A DNA stretch of 64,000 nucleotides from Clostridium yunnanense (GCF_016595795.1 NZ_JAENHN010000053.1:1-64000), one strand, 5' to 3'; positions 1 to 9,217 are shown, numbered from the stretch's first letter. Notes: generated by a model not told the origin, from the sequence alone. Numbers and translations are program-made.

Positions 1-43
1 CGGCCGCATATTCTTGGCATATTGTCAAGTGATAATCTGAAAA

Positions 44-211
44 TTAAAAAAAGACCCACACCACGTATTTGTGATGCAAGTCTTTTCTTAACTTAATGAC
101 ATTGGCATCTAGCCCAATGGAACTTATATAATTTATGCCTGAAGCATAGTTAATATTTTTTATTCCACTCCAAATTGGCAGCCCTGAAATTCCAAATAAT
201 AATTTATCCAT
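44..211 (-). pseudogene. N-terminal fragment of an endonuclease IV-like TIM-barrel gene
   Basis: A short open frame begins at an ATG at 211, nine bases after a GGGG ribosome site, and starts MDKLLFGISGLPIWSG, continuing through a YASGINYISSIGLDA segment. From memory of the family, this resembles the first 35 or so residues of clostridial AP-endonuclease-like (Nfo/XylA-like) TIM-barrel proteins. Similarity stops after the GLDA motif and the frame ends about 20 residues later, so only the first strand and helix of the barrel remain. A gene decayed by deletion is the simplest reading; a functional small protein is unlikely. The homology is from recognition only. Confidence 0.4.
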
Positions 212-437
212 TAAATTTATCCCCACAATACTTTCAAATAACAATTATTAAATTATTTATCTAGTTCATTTTATTATTTCCGATTATAACGAATTAAATC
301 TTAATTTTAGTTACCAAAAAACATATTGATCCTATACCCTTTTTAACATATTAAAAATAGAACTAATTTTTTTTTTTGCTGATACCAATAACTTTATTTG
401 CTTCAAATAATATATACATTTAAAACTTATAAATCTA

Positions 438-476
438 TATGTCATTATTGACATACAGGTAATATTAATATACTAT
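438..476 (+). promoter_or_regulatory. padR promoter with first PadR-type operator
   Basis: A perfect palindrome TATGTCA-N4-TGACATA lies at 438-455. Its right half supplies the -35 box TTGACA (448-453), which is 17 bases from a -10 box TACTAT (471-476). ATGT-N8-ACAT is the core reported for PadR-family operators, so this is very probably the autoregulatory site of the regulator encoded just downstream. Confidence 0.75.
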
Positions 477-493
477 ATAGAATGTCGATTAGC

Positions 494-513
494 ATATGTC
501 ATTTTTGACATAT
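494..513 (+). promoter_or_regulatory. second PadR-type operator
   Basis: A second perfect palindrome, ATATGTCA-N4-TGACATAT, is centred 57 bases after the first. It sits just downstream of the expected transcription start of padR, where a bound repressor would block the polymerase. It shares the ATGT-N8-ACAT core with the site at 438-455. Confidence 0.75.
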
Positions 514-580
514 ACAAATCAATTTTATACAAATTAATTAATTCACATAATAAATGCTATTACACGAGGAGACTAGGTTT

Positions 581-1150
581 ATGAATAAATTGTCTTATGG
601 ACTTCTCAGCCTGTTATCAACAGAACCAATGACCGGCTATGATTTAACTGCAAAAATAAATAGATTTTGGCGGTCTACTCACAGTGCCATATATCCTTTG
701 CTTTCCGAACTAGAAGAAAAAGAACTAGTAGCTTTAACTTTAGTAAAACAAAGTGGCAAGCCTGATAAAAAAATATACAACTTAACTATACAAGGAAAAT
801 CTACTTTGCATCAATGGTTCATATCAGATACAGATGAAGCAGTAGTAAGAGATGAGATGACTTTAAAGTTGTATTGTATCAAATGCATGGATGTTGATGC
901 AGCAGAAAAACTTCTTGATGAGCTTGAAGCAAAATATATAAAAAGAATTGATCATTATAAAGGTTCAATCGAGAAACTTAGACTTATGTCGAGCGACACT
1001 TTAAAAAATACCACTTCATCCTTATTCGGTGGTTATATATTAACTCAAAGAGTTTTGAATGAAGCTAAGTTAGGTTTAAAATGGTGCCATTGGGTGAGAA
1101 AAATATATAAACTAGAGGACTTAAGTTTTTTAGATGTAGATTTTAATTAA
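581..1150 (+). CDS. PadR-family transcriptional regulator
   Basis: The protein has 189 residues. The start at 581 is chosen because GAGGAGA lies eight bases before it; the ATG at 554 has no ribosome site. The N-terminal winged helix reads LSYGLLSLLSTEPMTGYDL and is followed by the PadR segment with THSAIYPLLSELEEKELVAL. The second half is helical (VirR/Vir-C type dimerisation region). PadR proteins are mostly repressors that respond to phenolic or antimicrobial ligands. The next gene is a multidrug efflux pump 17 bases downstream, in the same probable transcript, and two PadR-type palindromes lie upstream. Control of the pump in response to a toxic compound is therefore the likely role; the ligand is unknown. 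Confidence 0.9.
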   Translation: MNKLSYGLLSLLSTEPMTGYDLTAKINRFWRSTHSAIYPLLSELEEKELVALTLVKQSGKPDKKIYNLTIQGKSTLHQWFISDTDEAVVRDEMTLKLYCIKCMDVDAAEKLLDELEAKYIKRIDHYKGSIEKLRLMSSDTLKNTTSSLFGGYILTQRVLNEAKLGLKWCHWVRKIYKLEDLSFLDVDFN

Positions 1151-1167
1151 GAAAGGAATACAGATTA

Positions 1168-2679
1168 ATGGAAGCAAAAATTTTAGAAAAACAGTCATTT
1201 AATAGAGACATTCACGGAAAAGAATACAACAAAATACTACTTATTATCGCAATTATGGTTGGATCATTTGTTTCTATATTAAACCAATCAATACTATCTA
1301 CAGCATTACCTCAAATAATGGGATACTTTAAGATAACAGCCAGTACAGTACAGTGGCTTACAACAGCATTCATGCTTGTTAACGCTATAATGATCCCTTT
1401 AACTGCACTGTTACTTGAAAAGATATCCACAAAAAAACTATTCATATTTTCAATGTTGATATTTGGAGTTGGAACAATAGTATGTGCCTTTTCTCCAAGC
1501 TTTGAAGTTCTTCTAATTGGAAGAATAGTTCAAGCTATAGGGGCCGGAATAATGGCACCTTTAATAAACACTGTGCTTCTCCTCATATTTTCTCCTGAAA
1601 AAAGAGGCTCAGCAATGGGATTGTACGGATTGGTTATATGCTTTGCCCCTGCAATAGGCCCTACTTTAGCAGGAATTATCATCGACAGATGGAGCTGGCA
1701 TTATTTATTCTATATGCTTATCCCAATAATAGTTTTAGATATTATCTTTCTAACTTTCTTCATGAAAGATGTTATACCGCTAAAAAGTCCCAAGATAGAT
1801 TTTCTATCTATATCCTTGTCTACCCTAGGTTTCGGAGCAATGTTATACGGGTTTAGTAATGCTGGAAACAACGGTTGGACTGATACTACTGTTATTGTAA
1901 GCATAATTGTTGGTGCTATTATTAGTGCTTTATTTATATGGAGACAACTTTCAATGGAGAACCCAATGCTTGAAATGCGTGTTTTCAAATCTAAGATATT
2001 TACCCTTACTACTATAATAGGAAGTATTTTAAACATAGCATCTGTTGGATCAAGCATTATATTACCTATTTTTCTTCAAACTATACTAGGAAAATCAGCT
2101 TTTACAAGTGGATTAGTACTTTTACCAGGTGCTTTATTAATGGCAGTAATGATGTTGGTATCTGGACGTCTATTTGATAAGATTGGAGCAAAAAAATTAG
2201 CTATACCTGGTATTGTACTCTTGCTCATTGCATCGATACCTTTTGCAAATCTCCATCAAAATGTTTCTACTACTTATATTACTGTATTATACGCAATTAG
2301 ATATGTTGGAATAGCTCTTGTTATAATGCCAATGCAAACTGCAGGAATGAATGATTTATCTAACAAACTACTTCCACATGCCACTGCGGTTGTTAATATG
2401 TCTAAACAAGTAGCAGGTTCCATTGGGTCTGCAATATTGATAACAGTAATGTCTAATGTTGCTAAATCAAATGCTCCTGATAAAGCGCTTATGAAAACAA
2501 ATGCATTACTTTATAAATCAGAAATCTTAGAAGCTACAGTGAAAGGCATCAATACTACCTTCTTGTTTGTCATTGCTTTAACTGCAATTTCTTTAGTTTT
2601 ATCTTTCTTCTTAACTGATAAAAAGAAAGATAAATCACTTATTAGCACTGATAATATAGAGCAGGAAGTAGCAGTTTAA
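1168..2679 (+). CDS. MFS multidrug efflux transporter, DHA2 (EmrB/QacA) family
   Basis: The protein has 503 residues and about 14 hydrophobic segments, the size and layout of the DHA2 drug:H+ antiporters. Family motifs are visible: LNQSILSTALPQIMG in helix 1, GRIVQAIGAGIMAP, an EKRGSAMGLYG loop and the GPTLAGIIIDRWSWHYLFY stretch near helices 5 and 6. It should export lipophilic toxic compounds across the cytoplasmic membrane. A GAAAGGA ribosome site lies between the padR stop codon and this start. It probably shares padR's promoter and is therefore repressed by PadR. The substrate cannot be read from the sequence. Confidence 0.9.
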   Translation: MEAKILEKQSFNRDIHGKEYNKILLIIAIMVGSFVSILNQSILSTALPQIMGYFKITASTVQWLTTAFMLVNAIMIPLTALLLEKISTKKLFIFSMLIFGVGTIVCAFSPSFEVLLIGRIVQAIGAGIMAPLINTVLLLIFSPEKRGSAMGLYGLVICFAPAIGPTLAGIIIDRWSWHYLFYMLIPIIVLDIIFLTFFMKDVIPLKSPKIDFLSISLSTLGFGAMLYGFSNAGNNGWTDTTVIVSIIVGAIISALFIWRQLSMENPMLEMRVFKSKIFTLTTIIGSILNIASVGSSIILPIFLQTILGKSAFTSGLVLLPGALLMAVMMLVSGRLFDKIGAKKLAIPGIVLLLIASIPFANLHQNVSTTYITVLYAIRYVGIALVIMPMQTAGMNDLSNKLLPHATAVVNMSKQVAGSIGSAILITVMSNVAKSNAPDKALMKTNALLYKSEILEATVKGINTTFLFVIALTAISLVLSFFLTDKKKDKSLISTDNIEQEVAV

Positions 2680-2709
2680 TTTTCTTTAAGGAATTGAACA
2701 ATATATTTT

Positions 2710-2742
2710 AACCGCACGCTAAAATTATAAAAGCGTGCGGTT
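2710..2742. terminator. rho-independent terminator between convergent genes
   Basis: An 11-bp perfect stem (AACCGCACGCT with AGCGTGCGGTT) with an 11-base loop is followed by TATTTATTTT. It follows the efflux pump gene and faces the end of the convergent helicase gene, so it may work in both directions. Confidence 0.85.
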
Positions 2743-2813
2743 ATTTATTTTGATATATCATATTACTATTTATTTAATAATTGATATTGAAGCAAGTTAT
2801 TGTACACTTATTT

Positions 2814-4922
2814 CTACAAAAATTCCAGTTCACTAAAAGCTTTTATAAACTCCTTCACTCCGTAATTCTCAAACTCCACTTCAATCATCATATCATCTTC
2901 TTTAACAACTTTTCCTGTTCCGTACTTTTTATGACGAGCGAGTTTTATTACCACTTCAGTTACTGTATTAACATCTATTTCAACTGCTGCCTCAACTTCT
3001 GCTTGAGCTATCTCTGCTATTGCTGCTTCAGTTACTACTTTATCTTTCTTTTCTTCATTTTTTGCTTCTTGAATCTGTTTTTTAAGCTCTTGTAAATTAA
3101 CATTCGCACTTTTAACTTCATCACTCTCAATTAACCTAGATGGTATCATGTGAATATATCTACTTTCTCCTGGGACTACTCTTTGATAATCCGGATTGGT
3201 ATAATAAGAAAGTTCTAGATAGTCTTTTGCTCTAGTAATACCAACAAAAAACAGCCTCATCTCCTCTTCTTCTTCCATATCCCTTGTACTTAATGGAATC
3301 AATCCGTAATTTACACCTGTGATAAACACATACGAGAACTCTAACCCCTTAGAAGCATGCAATGTCATAAGCTTAACTGTATCAGTATCACTACTTATAT
3401 CCTTCTGCAATATATTAACACCATATAAGGCAGAAGAATTTACAAAGTCCCTAAGTCCATCAAGAAATTTCATTTGCTTTTCCTTCACATATTCCATAAT
3501 AACATGAAGCAAAGTACAAATACATTCCTTATCTTCTTTATAAGTAGAAGCGGTTGGCCTTATATATTTATCAAATTCAAAATAAGCATCTATCTCTTCA
3601 GACTTTGTTATTTCCGAGCATTTGTGAAGAAAGTTATGCATTTTAGAATATAGTTCAGACTTCTCTATATTCTGCTCTCTCACTATCTTTCTCGCTACCG
3701 CTTCTTTTATTCGTTCACCATAATCCTTACTACTAAGAACATATACTCCAGATGAGGTGTCACTCGGATTTACAGAAAATCTTAATAGTTTAATCATCCA
3801 GTTAAGCACTGGTATATCACGTATGTTTTTCTTCATAGATACTTCATAAGGAATATTATTTTTCAAAAACACATCTTCAAAAACTTCAGACTGATTCTGT
3901 AACCGATAAAAAATCGCAATGTCTCTATATCTTACACCTGAGTTATGTATCTGCTTAATTTTATCAACAAGATAACAAGCTTCATTAAATGGATTGTACT
4001 GATTTTTCACTATAATCTTACTTCCAGGTTCACGTATTCCTTTTAGGTCACTTCCATCTAACAGAAAGCACCTAGCCGCTTCTAAAATAGAACTGCTAGA
4101 ACGGTAATTAATTGGAAGAGACAGTTCTTTAGCTTTATATTTATGTTTTAACGTATAAAATACATTAAGTGTACTTCCACGCCAGCTATAAATAACCTGA
4201 TTAGGATCACCTACTGCAAACAACTTAGTATCAGAGCCTTTTAATCTATCAATAAACTCAAGCTGCTTACTATCACTATCTTGAACTTCATCAATAATAA
4301 TCCACTTTGGAGATATTATATTGTCCTGCAACAAAATATTTACATTTTCCAATATATCTGAAAAGGACATTTTGTTTTGTTTTATTTTTCCCTCTTTCAA
4401 TAGCTGAACCAGTTTAAATATATCATCATTATACTTAGAGAGTTTTTCCTCTTCTCTGTCTATAGCATTTGCCTGTTCCAATCGCTTTTTCAGTCTATTT
4501 TTATACTTAATTGTTAGCTTTTCTTCCTGTATGATTTCCATAGCAATATCTAACTCTTCTTCAGGCTCTATTACTAGGAACTCCTTTGTATACCCCATAT
4601 TTTCAGCAGTCAACCTATCTTTAAGCAAATGAAGAGCAACACTATGAAAGGTTCCAAATCCCTTTAATTCCTCTAGTTGTATGCTTTCATCTAAAGCAAG
4701 TAGCCTTTCCTTTATCTCATTTGCAGCTTTGTTGGTAAAAGTTAATACAATCATATCTTTATAGCTGATATTTTTGTCATAATGAAGATATACAATCTTT
4801 GAAATCAGTACTGTTGTTTTTCCACTTCCTACGTTAGCATTTACAATACATGCATCACTTTCATCTAAAACAGCTTCTTTTTGATATTCATTTAATCTAT
4901 CTATTTCTTTTTGGTAATGCAT
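2814..4922 (-). CDS. UvrD/PcrA-like superfamily 1 DNA helicase
   Basis: The protein has 702 residues. SF1A motifs run in order: Walker A VGSGKTT (about 31-37), motif Ia TFTNKAANEI, Walker B/motif II DEVQDSD (about 211), motif III GDPNQVIYSWRG, motif IV INYRSS, motif V LMTLHASKGLEFSYVF and motif VI FFVGITRAKDYL. The last 45 residues (ARHKKYGTGKVV...VEFENYGVKEF) resemble the Tudor-like tail of PcrA that binds RNA polymerase. It should be an ATP-driven 3'-to-5' translocase used in repair or in clearing transcription conflicts. It begins ten bases after the MrfA-like gene and surely shares its transcript. It is shorter than PcrA and is probably a paralog, not the housekeeping gene. Confidence 0.9.
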   Translation of the reverse strand: MHYQKEIDRLNEYQKEAVLDESDACIVNANVGSGKTTVLISKIVYLHYDKNISYKDMIVLTFTNKAANEIKERLLALDESIQLEELKGFGTFHSVALHLLKDRLTAENMGYTKEFLVIEPEEELDIAMEIIQEEKLTIKYKNRLKKRLEQANAIDREEEKLSKYNDDIFKLVQLLKEGKIKQNKMSFSDILENVNILLQDNIISPKWIIIDEVQDSDSKQLEFIDRLKGSDTKLFAVGDPNQVIYSWRGSTLNVFYTLKHKYKAKELSLPINYRSSSSILEAARCFLLDGSDLKGIREPGSKIIVKNQYNPFNEACYLVDKIKQIHNSGVRYRDIAIFYRLQNQSEVFEDVFLKNNIPYEVSMKKNIRDIPVLNWMIKLLRFSVNPSDTSSGVYVLSSKDYGERIKEAVARKIVREQNIEKSELYSKMHNFLHKCSEITKSEEIDAYFEFDKYIRPTASTYKEDKECICTLLHVIMEYVKEKQMKFLDGLRDFVNSSALYGVNILQKDISSDTDTVKLMTLHASKGLEFSYVFITGVNYGLIPLSTRDMEEEEEMRLFFVGITRAKDYLELSYYTNPDYQRVVPGESRYIHMIPSRLIESDEVKSANVNLQELKKQIQEAKNEEKKDKVVTEAAIAEIAQAEVEAAVEIDVNTVTEVVIKLARHKKYGTGKVVKEDDMMIEVEFENYGVKEFIKAFSELEFL

Positions 4923-4931
4923 GAAAGCCTC

Positions 4932-7595
4932 CTATTCCACAAGATCTTCATATCTTCTTTGCAATTTATTTCTTATATTTCTTCTATCATCAGCTGTGTC
5001 TTCTAGTCTTACTTTTAATTGAAGGCCTGAGGGAGCATCTGTATGAAAAGATATAATGTTTATTATACTTTTTCTATTAGTTTCTTCCATTGCCCATTCT
5101 TTATAAAAAGTATTCTGCAAAACTAAAGTTAACGTACGATTATCTATCTCCACCTCAGTAATTGTACTTAGGAACTTTGCAAATGAATCTCCATTTCCCT
5201 GCATGTATTCACAGAACTCTTGCCATTTTTCTTTAAGCTCATTAAATCGAAATTGTTTATTAATAAATGTTGATGGAGCATATTCAATGAGCTTAACCCC
5301 CTTCGGAGCTTCAATTTCTTCTAATAAATTCTCTAACCCCCAAAGGACCATGGCTTTATCCAATTTATAATCACCGATGCATGCAGCACAACCACCTTCG
5401 CATGTGCACCCACTAACCATCTTTATTGCAGCTTCAACAATTTGTGCAGTTAAATCAAATACTTTTTCAGCATAACCTAGTCCACCTATATATTTATCAT
5501 AAATAAACATGTATACTTCACCATCAAAATTTTTACTTATTTCTATTGCGTTGTTAGACATTACAACTCCCATGTCTTCCTGTTCTGTCATAGTAGACAT
5601 CATTGCTGCATTTTTAATAGCATAACACAAGCCCTCAAAATGATTGTTTCTTATGATCATACCATTTTGACTCTCTTGAAGCAGTCTTCTATATACCGTA
5701 ACAACATTATCTGGAATCCTTATCCAAGCACTTTCCGTATCAAAATCCTTAGATAATGGTTTTTCTAACTGTTCGAAGCCTAAGTTCTGATGATTATGAA
5801 ACTGCAATTTTTTATACATATACACTACTTCATTAACATTTACATCACCAAAAGCAACCTTTACGCGATTATACTCCATATCCTTACTGCCTTGAATAAT
5901 CCTAATATCTGTATTGCCTCCTGGCATTGTATAATAGTTTCCATTAAAAGGTATACAAAACGCAGTTTTACTTTCCAAATCAAGTTTGATAACCTGATAC
6001 TGCACACCATCATGCATGTAAATAGCTCCATTATGAATCTCACGAAAGGCCTGCATTTCATCCATTTCAGTAATTTCTTTATTATTTTCTTTATTGATAA
6101 GTTTATATCGAAACTTATCAATATTTCTTAGACTAAAATCTCCCGCAGGAAAAGAATTACCGCTCCATGCAAACTTTCCACTTTGATTTATCAATTCCTT
6201 TGCTCTTATTAAAACAGGAATTGTTTCTCCCAGGTCAGGAAAAACCGAGATATCATCCAAGGTTAATGGTATTTCAGCCGCTGCAGCACGTATATGTGCT
6301 AACTCTATCAGAAGATTATTTTTATCAATTACTGCATTTTCACTTCCACTTTCAAAAAGCCAATCTGGATTAACCCCTATATACTGATCAAAAGGCAGAC
6401 TATCAAGAATCAAATAATTAGAGCTTTCTTTTCCACTTCTACCAGCTCTCCCTGTCTGCTGCCAGAAAGACGCCCTTGTTCCAGGGTATCCAATAAGTAC
6501 TGTGGTATCAACCTTACCAATATCTATACCTAGTTCTAGAGCATTGGTAGATATTAACCCTCGTAAAACTCCAGTGATCATTTTATTTTCAATTTCTTTT
6601 CTCTCTAGCGGAGTATATCCTCCCCTATATCCTGATATCTTATCTGCTAAGGACGCTCCAAAAAAGTTCTCCGTTTCTAATTTATCTCTCGATTCTTTTA
6701 ATACAACTTCTACGTTTCTTCTAGACTTTGCAAAGGCAATAAAACTATTATCATTTTCTACTAAGTCAGGTATTAAATCAGCAGCAACTGTTGTTGTCTG
6801 AACTTGCCCATAATACTTCTTATCCTTGCCCATAATTTTTGGAGGTTGCACAAGCATATACTTCCTTTTTGCAGCTGGCGATCCATCCTTATCTACTCTA
6901 ATAAATTTTTGTCCACAGATTTCTTCTGCAAGTTCAACTGGATTAGCTATGGTTGCCGAACTACATAGATACTGCGGTGATGAATTATAATATCTGCATA
7001 CTCTTCCTAGTCTCCTAAAAACATTCCCTAAATGTGAACCAAAGGCGCCTCTATAGGTATGAAGTTCATCAATTACTACATACTTAAGATTAGAAAATAT
7101 AAAATCAAATCCAAACTTACTATGGTTTGGTAGAAATGCAGCATTTATCATTTCCGGATTAGTTAAGATAATGTTAGCATTTTTTCTTATTCTGCTTCTT
7201 TCATTTACAGCGGTATCTCCATCATATACTCCTGCTGAGATCCTGTTATCTCCGAAGTATTCTAGGTATGGCAAGATAGCACGGTATTGATCACTTGCTA
7301 GGGCTTTTGTAGGGTATATAAAAATTGCTCTTGCAAGAGGATTTGATAAAATCTCATTAATAACTGGCAGTAAAAAACTAAGAGTTTTTCCACTGGCTGT
7401 TGATGTTGTTATAACAATATTGTTTAGTTCCATAGCCTTTTCAAACATTTCTGCCTGATGACAATACAGTTTATCAATCCCTTTTTCGGAAAGATACCCG
7501 CAAAGTTCCTGTGATAAACCACTTGGAAAATCTGCATACTTTGCTTGTCTTTTAGGTATTGTCTTATTGTATATAATTAAATCATCTATATTCAT
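4932..7595 (-). CDS. MrfA/YprA-like DEAD/DEAH helicase with zinc-binding DUF1998 domain and extra C-terminal domain
   Basis: The protein has 887 residues. The helicase core shows TASGKT (66-71), a DELH Walker B (176-179), SSATIANP, TNALELGIDIG and the motif VI stretch QQTGRAGRSG. A CTCEGGCAACIGD cluster matches the four-cysteine zinc site of MrfA, which repairs mitomycin C damage in Bacillus with the exonuclease MrfB. No MrfB homolog is next to it; a UvrD-like helicase follows instead, ten bases downstream. About 130 extra residues follow the usual MrfA end. They contain FNELKEKWQEFCEYMQ and NRTLTLVLQNTFYKEW, a pattern like the C-terminal domain of DnaX (tau). A role in DNA crosslink or adduct repair is inferred. 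The ribosome site AGGAG precedes the start. Confidence 0.85.
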   Translation of the reverse strand: MNIDDLIIYNKTIPKRQAKYADFPSGLSQELCGYLSEKGIDKLYCHQAEMFEKAMELNNIVITTSTASGKTLSFLLPVINEILSNPLARAIFIYPTKALASDQYRAILPYLEYFGDNRISAGVYDGDTAVNERSRIRKNANIILTNPEMINAAFLPNHSKFGFDFIFSNLKYVVIDELHTYRGAFGSHLGNVFRRLGRVCRYYNSSPQYLCSSATIANPVELAEEICGQKFIRVDKDGSPAAKRKYMLVQPPKIMGKDKKYYGQVQTTTVAADLIPDLVENDNSFIAFAKSRRNVEVVLKESRDKLETENFFGASLADKISGYRGGYTPLERKEIENKMITGVLRGLISTNALELGIDIGKVDTTVLIGYPGTRASFWQQTGRAGRSGKESSNYLILDSLPFDQYIGVNPDWLFESGSENAVIDKNNLLIELAHIRAAAAEIPLTLDDISVFPDLGETIPVLIRAKELINQSGKFAWSGNSFPAGDFSLRNIDKFRYKLINKENNKEITEMDEMQAFREIHNGAIYMHDGVQYQVIKLDLESKTAFCIPFNGNYYTMPGGNTDIRIIQGSKDMEYNRVKVAFGDVNVNEVVYMYKKLQFHNHQNLGFEQLEKPLSKDFDTESAWIRIPDNVVTVYRRLLQESQNGMIIRNNHFEGLCYAIKNAAMMSTMTEQEDMGVVMSNNAIEISKNFDGEVYMFIYDKYIGGLGYAEKVFDLTAQIVEAAIKMVSGCTCEGGCAACIGDYKLDKAMVLWGLENLLEEIEAPKGVKLIEYAPSTFINKQFRFNELKEKWQEFCEYMQGNGDSFAKFLSTITEVEIDNRTLTLVLQNTFYKEWAMEETNRKSIINIISFHTDAPSGLQLKVRLEDTADDRRNIRNKLQRRYEDLVE

Positions 7596-7717
7596 TAGAA
7601 TTACTCCTGTTCTAGTAGATTATATAAAAGTGTACCGTTTCAGCTTTATATCCGCATTATTCTTAAGTAATAAATTAATATAATTATATATCAACGAATC
7701 AATAATTGCGATTAAAT

Positions 7718-7742
7718 TAGCCACAGGCATGACCTGTGGCTA
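7718..7742 (-). terminator. hairpin, possible terminator of the Rrf2 gene
   Basis: A perfect 10-bp stem (TAGCCACAGG / CCTGTGGCTA) with a 5-base loop lies downstream of the Rrf2 gene. The T-rich tail on the minus strand is weak (ATTTAATC), so termination may be partial and could leave some read-through into the helicase operon. Confidence 0.5.
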
Positions 7743-7851
7743 TAGTCTCTCATATGTATTATTTTACTTATTCTGATAAATTTAAAAATCCAAAGGAAAA
7801 CTCTTGTTGAAATTCCTATAATGTTTTTTAATTATCTTGTGAAATAACTTT

Positions 7852-8358
7852 TTACTTCTTTCTAGCATTTTCAAACCACTCTATAGTTTCTTTTTCCACC
7901 TCTTTTGAAAGTTTCTTATTATATACTTCATTATACAACCAAGCTATGGTCTTACTTGTTAAATACTTCTTCATTTCATTTTCTGCATCTAACATTACTA
8001 CCTTTATTAAGCAAGGACATTTTGTATGTGTATCTGGTAGATTATCTTTATCCAATAATATATTATTTTGCCTTATCTCTGCACATTGGAAAAACGGTTC
8101 GCTTCCTTCTACAGCCTCAACAACATCCCAAAATGTTATTTCATCTGCATTACGTGCAAGTGCATATCCGCCCTTTACACCAGGAACAGACTTTATAATT
8201 CCTGACTTACTTAATCTAGCATATACCTTTGATAAATAAGTTTCTGAAATACCTTGAAATGTAGCCAAATCTCTTATTCCTACTGATGTACCTTCTTCTA
8301 AATTTACCATATATAATAAACAATGCAACGCATATTCAACACCTACTGAAAATTTCAT
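7852..8358 (-). CDS. Rrf2-family transcriptional regulator
   Basis: The protein has 168 residues. The winged helix is typical of the family: EYALHCLLYM at the start, ISETYLSKVYARLSKSGIIKS as recognition helix, and the wing GVKGGYALAR. Three cysteines follow (C92, C114, C116), in the region where IscR and NsrR bind an Fe-S cluster, so redox or iron-sulfur sensing is plausible. The spacing differs from that of IscR, so the cofactor is uncertain. The gene is transcribed away from an FMN-protein/ferredoxin pair, which is the obvious regulatory target. Confidence 0.9.
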   Translation of the reverse strand: MKFSVGVEYALHCLLYMVNLEEGTSVGIRDLATFQGISETYLSKVYARLSKSGIIKSVPGVKGGYALARNADEITFWDVVEAVEGSEPFFQCAEIRQNNILLDKDNLPDTHTKCPCLIKVVMLDAENEMKKYLTSKTIAWLYNEVYNKKLSKEVEKETIEWFENARKK

Positions 8359-8474
8359 TCCGTTCCTTCTCCTTTAATATATTCTAATATCCTATTATGA
8401 TAGCTTATTATTTCTTCTCAATCAAGCTACTTACTATCAACTTGCCATTAAACAAATTAATTATAATATTTCTA

Positions 8475-8523
8475 TTGACTAAAGAACAAACTTATTATAT
8501 ATTAATTCTAGACAATACTTGTC
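8475..8523 (+). promoter_or_regulatory. promoter of the FMN-protein/ferredoxin operon with a candidate operator
   Basis: A -35 box TTGACT (8475-8480) and a -10 box TATATT (8498-8503) are 17 bases apart. Just after them, at the expected start of transcription, lies a small palindrome GACAA-TAC-TTGTC (8511-8523). Its place fits a repressor site for the divergent Rrf2 protein; the binding itself is inference. Confidence 0.55.
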
Positions 8524-8561
8524 GACGATAATATATATCCATAATTAGAGGAGGAACAAAT

Positions 8562-8933
8562 ATGTTAACAGAAAAGTTTTTTGAAGTAATAAATCACGAA
8601 GGTGTAGTATCTATAGTATCTTGGGCAAATAATGAGGCTCATGTTTGTAATACTTGGAACAGCTATCTAGTTATTGTAGAGGGAAATAAAATATTGATAC
8701 CTGCAGCTGCTATGATTAAAACAGAAGAAAATATTACTACTAATCCTAAGGTTAAGTTAACTATGGGATCTAAAGAGGTAATGGGCTATAACTATATGGG
8801 AACTGGCTTCTTACTTGAAGGAACTGCTAAATATTTAAAAAGCGGCGAACATTTCAATATGATGAAAGAAAAATATCCATTCTTAACAAGAGTTTTAGAA
8901 ATAACAGTTGACTCTTGCAAACAAACTTTATAG
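8562..8933 (+). CDS. pyridoxamine 5'-phosphate oxidase-family FMN-binding protein
   Basis: The protein has 123 residues, the usual size of single-domain split-barrel FMN proteins. The N-terminal strands read HEGVVSIVSWANNEAHVCNTWNSYL, and a central VKLTMGSKEVMG and GTGFLLEGTAKYL follow, as in this family. Such proteins bind FMN and act in electron transfer or in reducing small molecules; the substrate is unknown. It is followed after 26 bases by a 2[4Fe-4S] ferredoxin that could supply electrons. A GAGGAGG ribosome site precedes the start. It is probably repressed by the divergent Rrf2 regulator. Confidence 0.8.
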   Translation: MLTEKFFEVINHEGVVSIVSWANNEAHVCNTWNSYLVIVEGNKILIPAAAMIKTEENITTNPKVKLTMGSKEVMGYNYMGTGFLLEGTAKYLKSGEHFNMMKEKYPFLTRVLEITVDSCKQTL

Positions 8934-8959
8934 AAAATACGTAGCTAAGAAGGAGCACT

Positions 8960-9136
8960 ATGCCAAGAAAAATTAAAAAATCAGACTGTGTAGGTTGTGG
9001 GACATGTCAAAGAGTATGTATTGTTGGATGCATAACTCAAGGTGATGATAGAAAGAGATCAATTGATGAATTCGGTTGTGTTGACTGTGGCGCATGTGAG
9101 CTTGCTTGTCCCAAAAAATGTATTTCTAAAGATTAA
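8960..9136 (+). CDS. 2[4Fe-4S] ferredoxin
   Basis: This 58-residue protein was found by translating from the ATG at 8960, which follows AAGGAG. Two cysteine sets are plain: C10-x2-C13-x2-C16-x3-C20 and C40-x2-C43-x2-C46-x3-C50-Pro, with extra cysteines at 24 and 54. The first set lacks the usual proline after its fourth cysteine. Proteins of this kind carry two low-potential iron-sulfur clusters and shuttle electrons in anaerobes. Its partner is probably the FMN protein encoded directly upstream. Confidence 0.9.
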   Translation: MPRKIKKSDCVGCGTCQRVCIVGCITQGDDRKRSIDEFGCVDCGACELACPKKCISKD

Positions 9137-9208
9137 CTAAGAGTATGTAAATCCGGATGGTTGTCCTTAATATCTATATATTAATTGATGTTTATTTTCC
9201 CTATAAAT

Positions 9209-9217
9209 TGGTATAAT
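9209..9217 (+). promoter_or_regulatory. extended -10 promoter of the flavin reductase-like gene
   Basis: TGGTATAAT (TG-N-TATAAT) forms an extended -10 element about 115 bases before the start codon of the gene at 9331. No -35 box of normal spacing is evident, as is common for extended -10 promoters. Confidence 0.45.
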
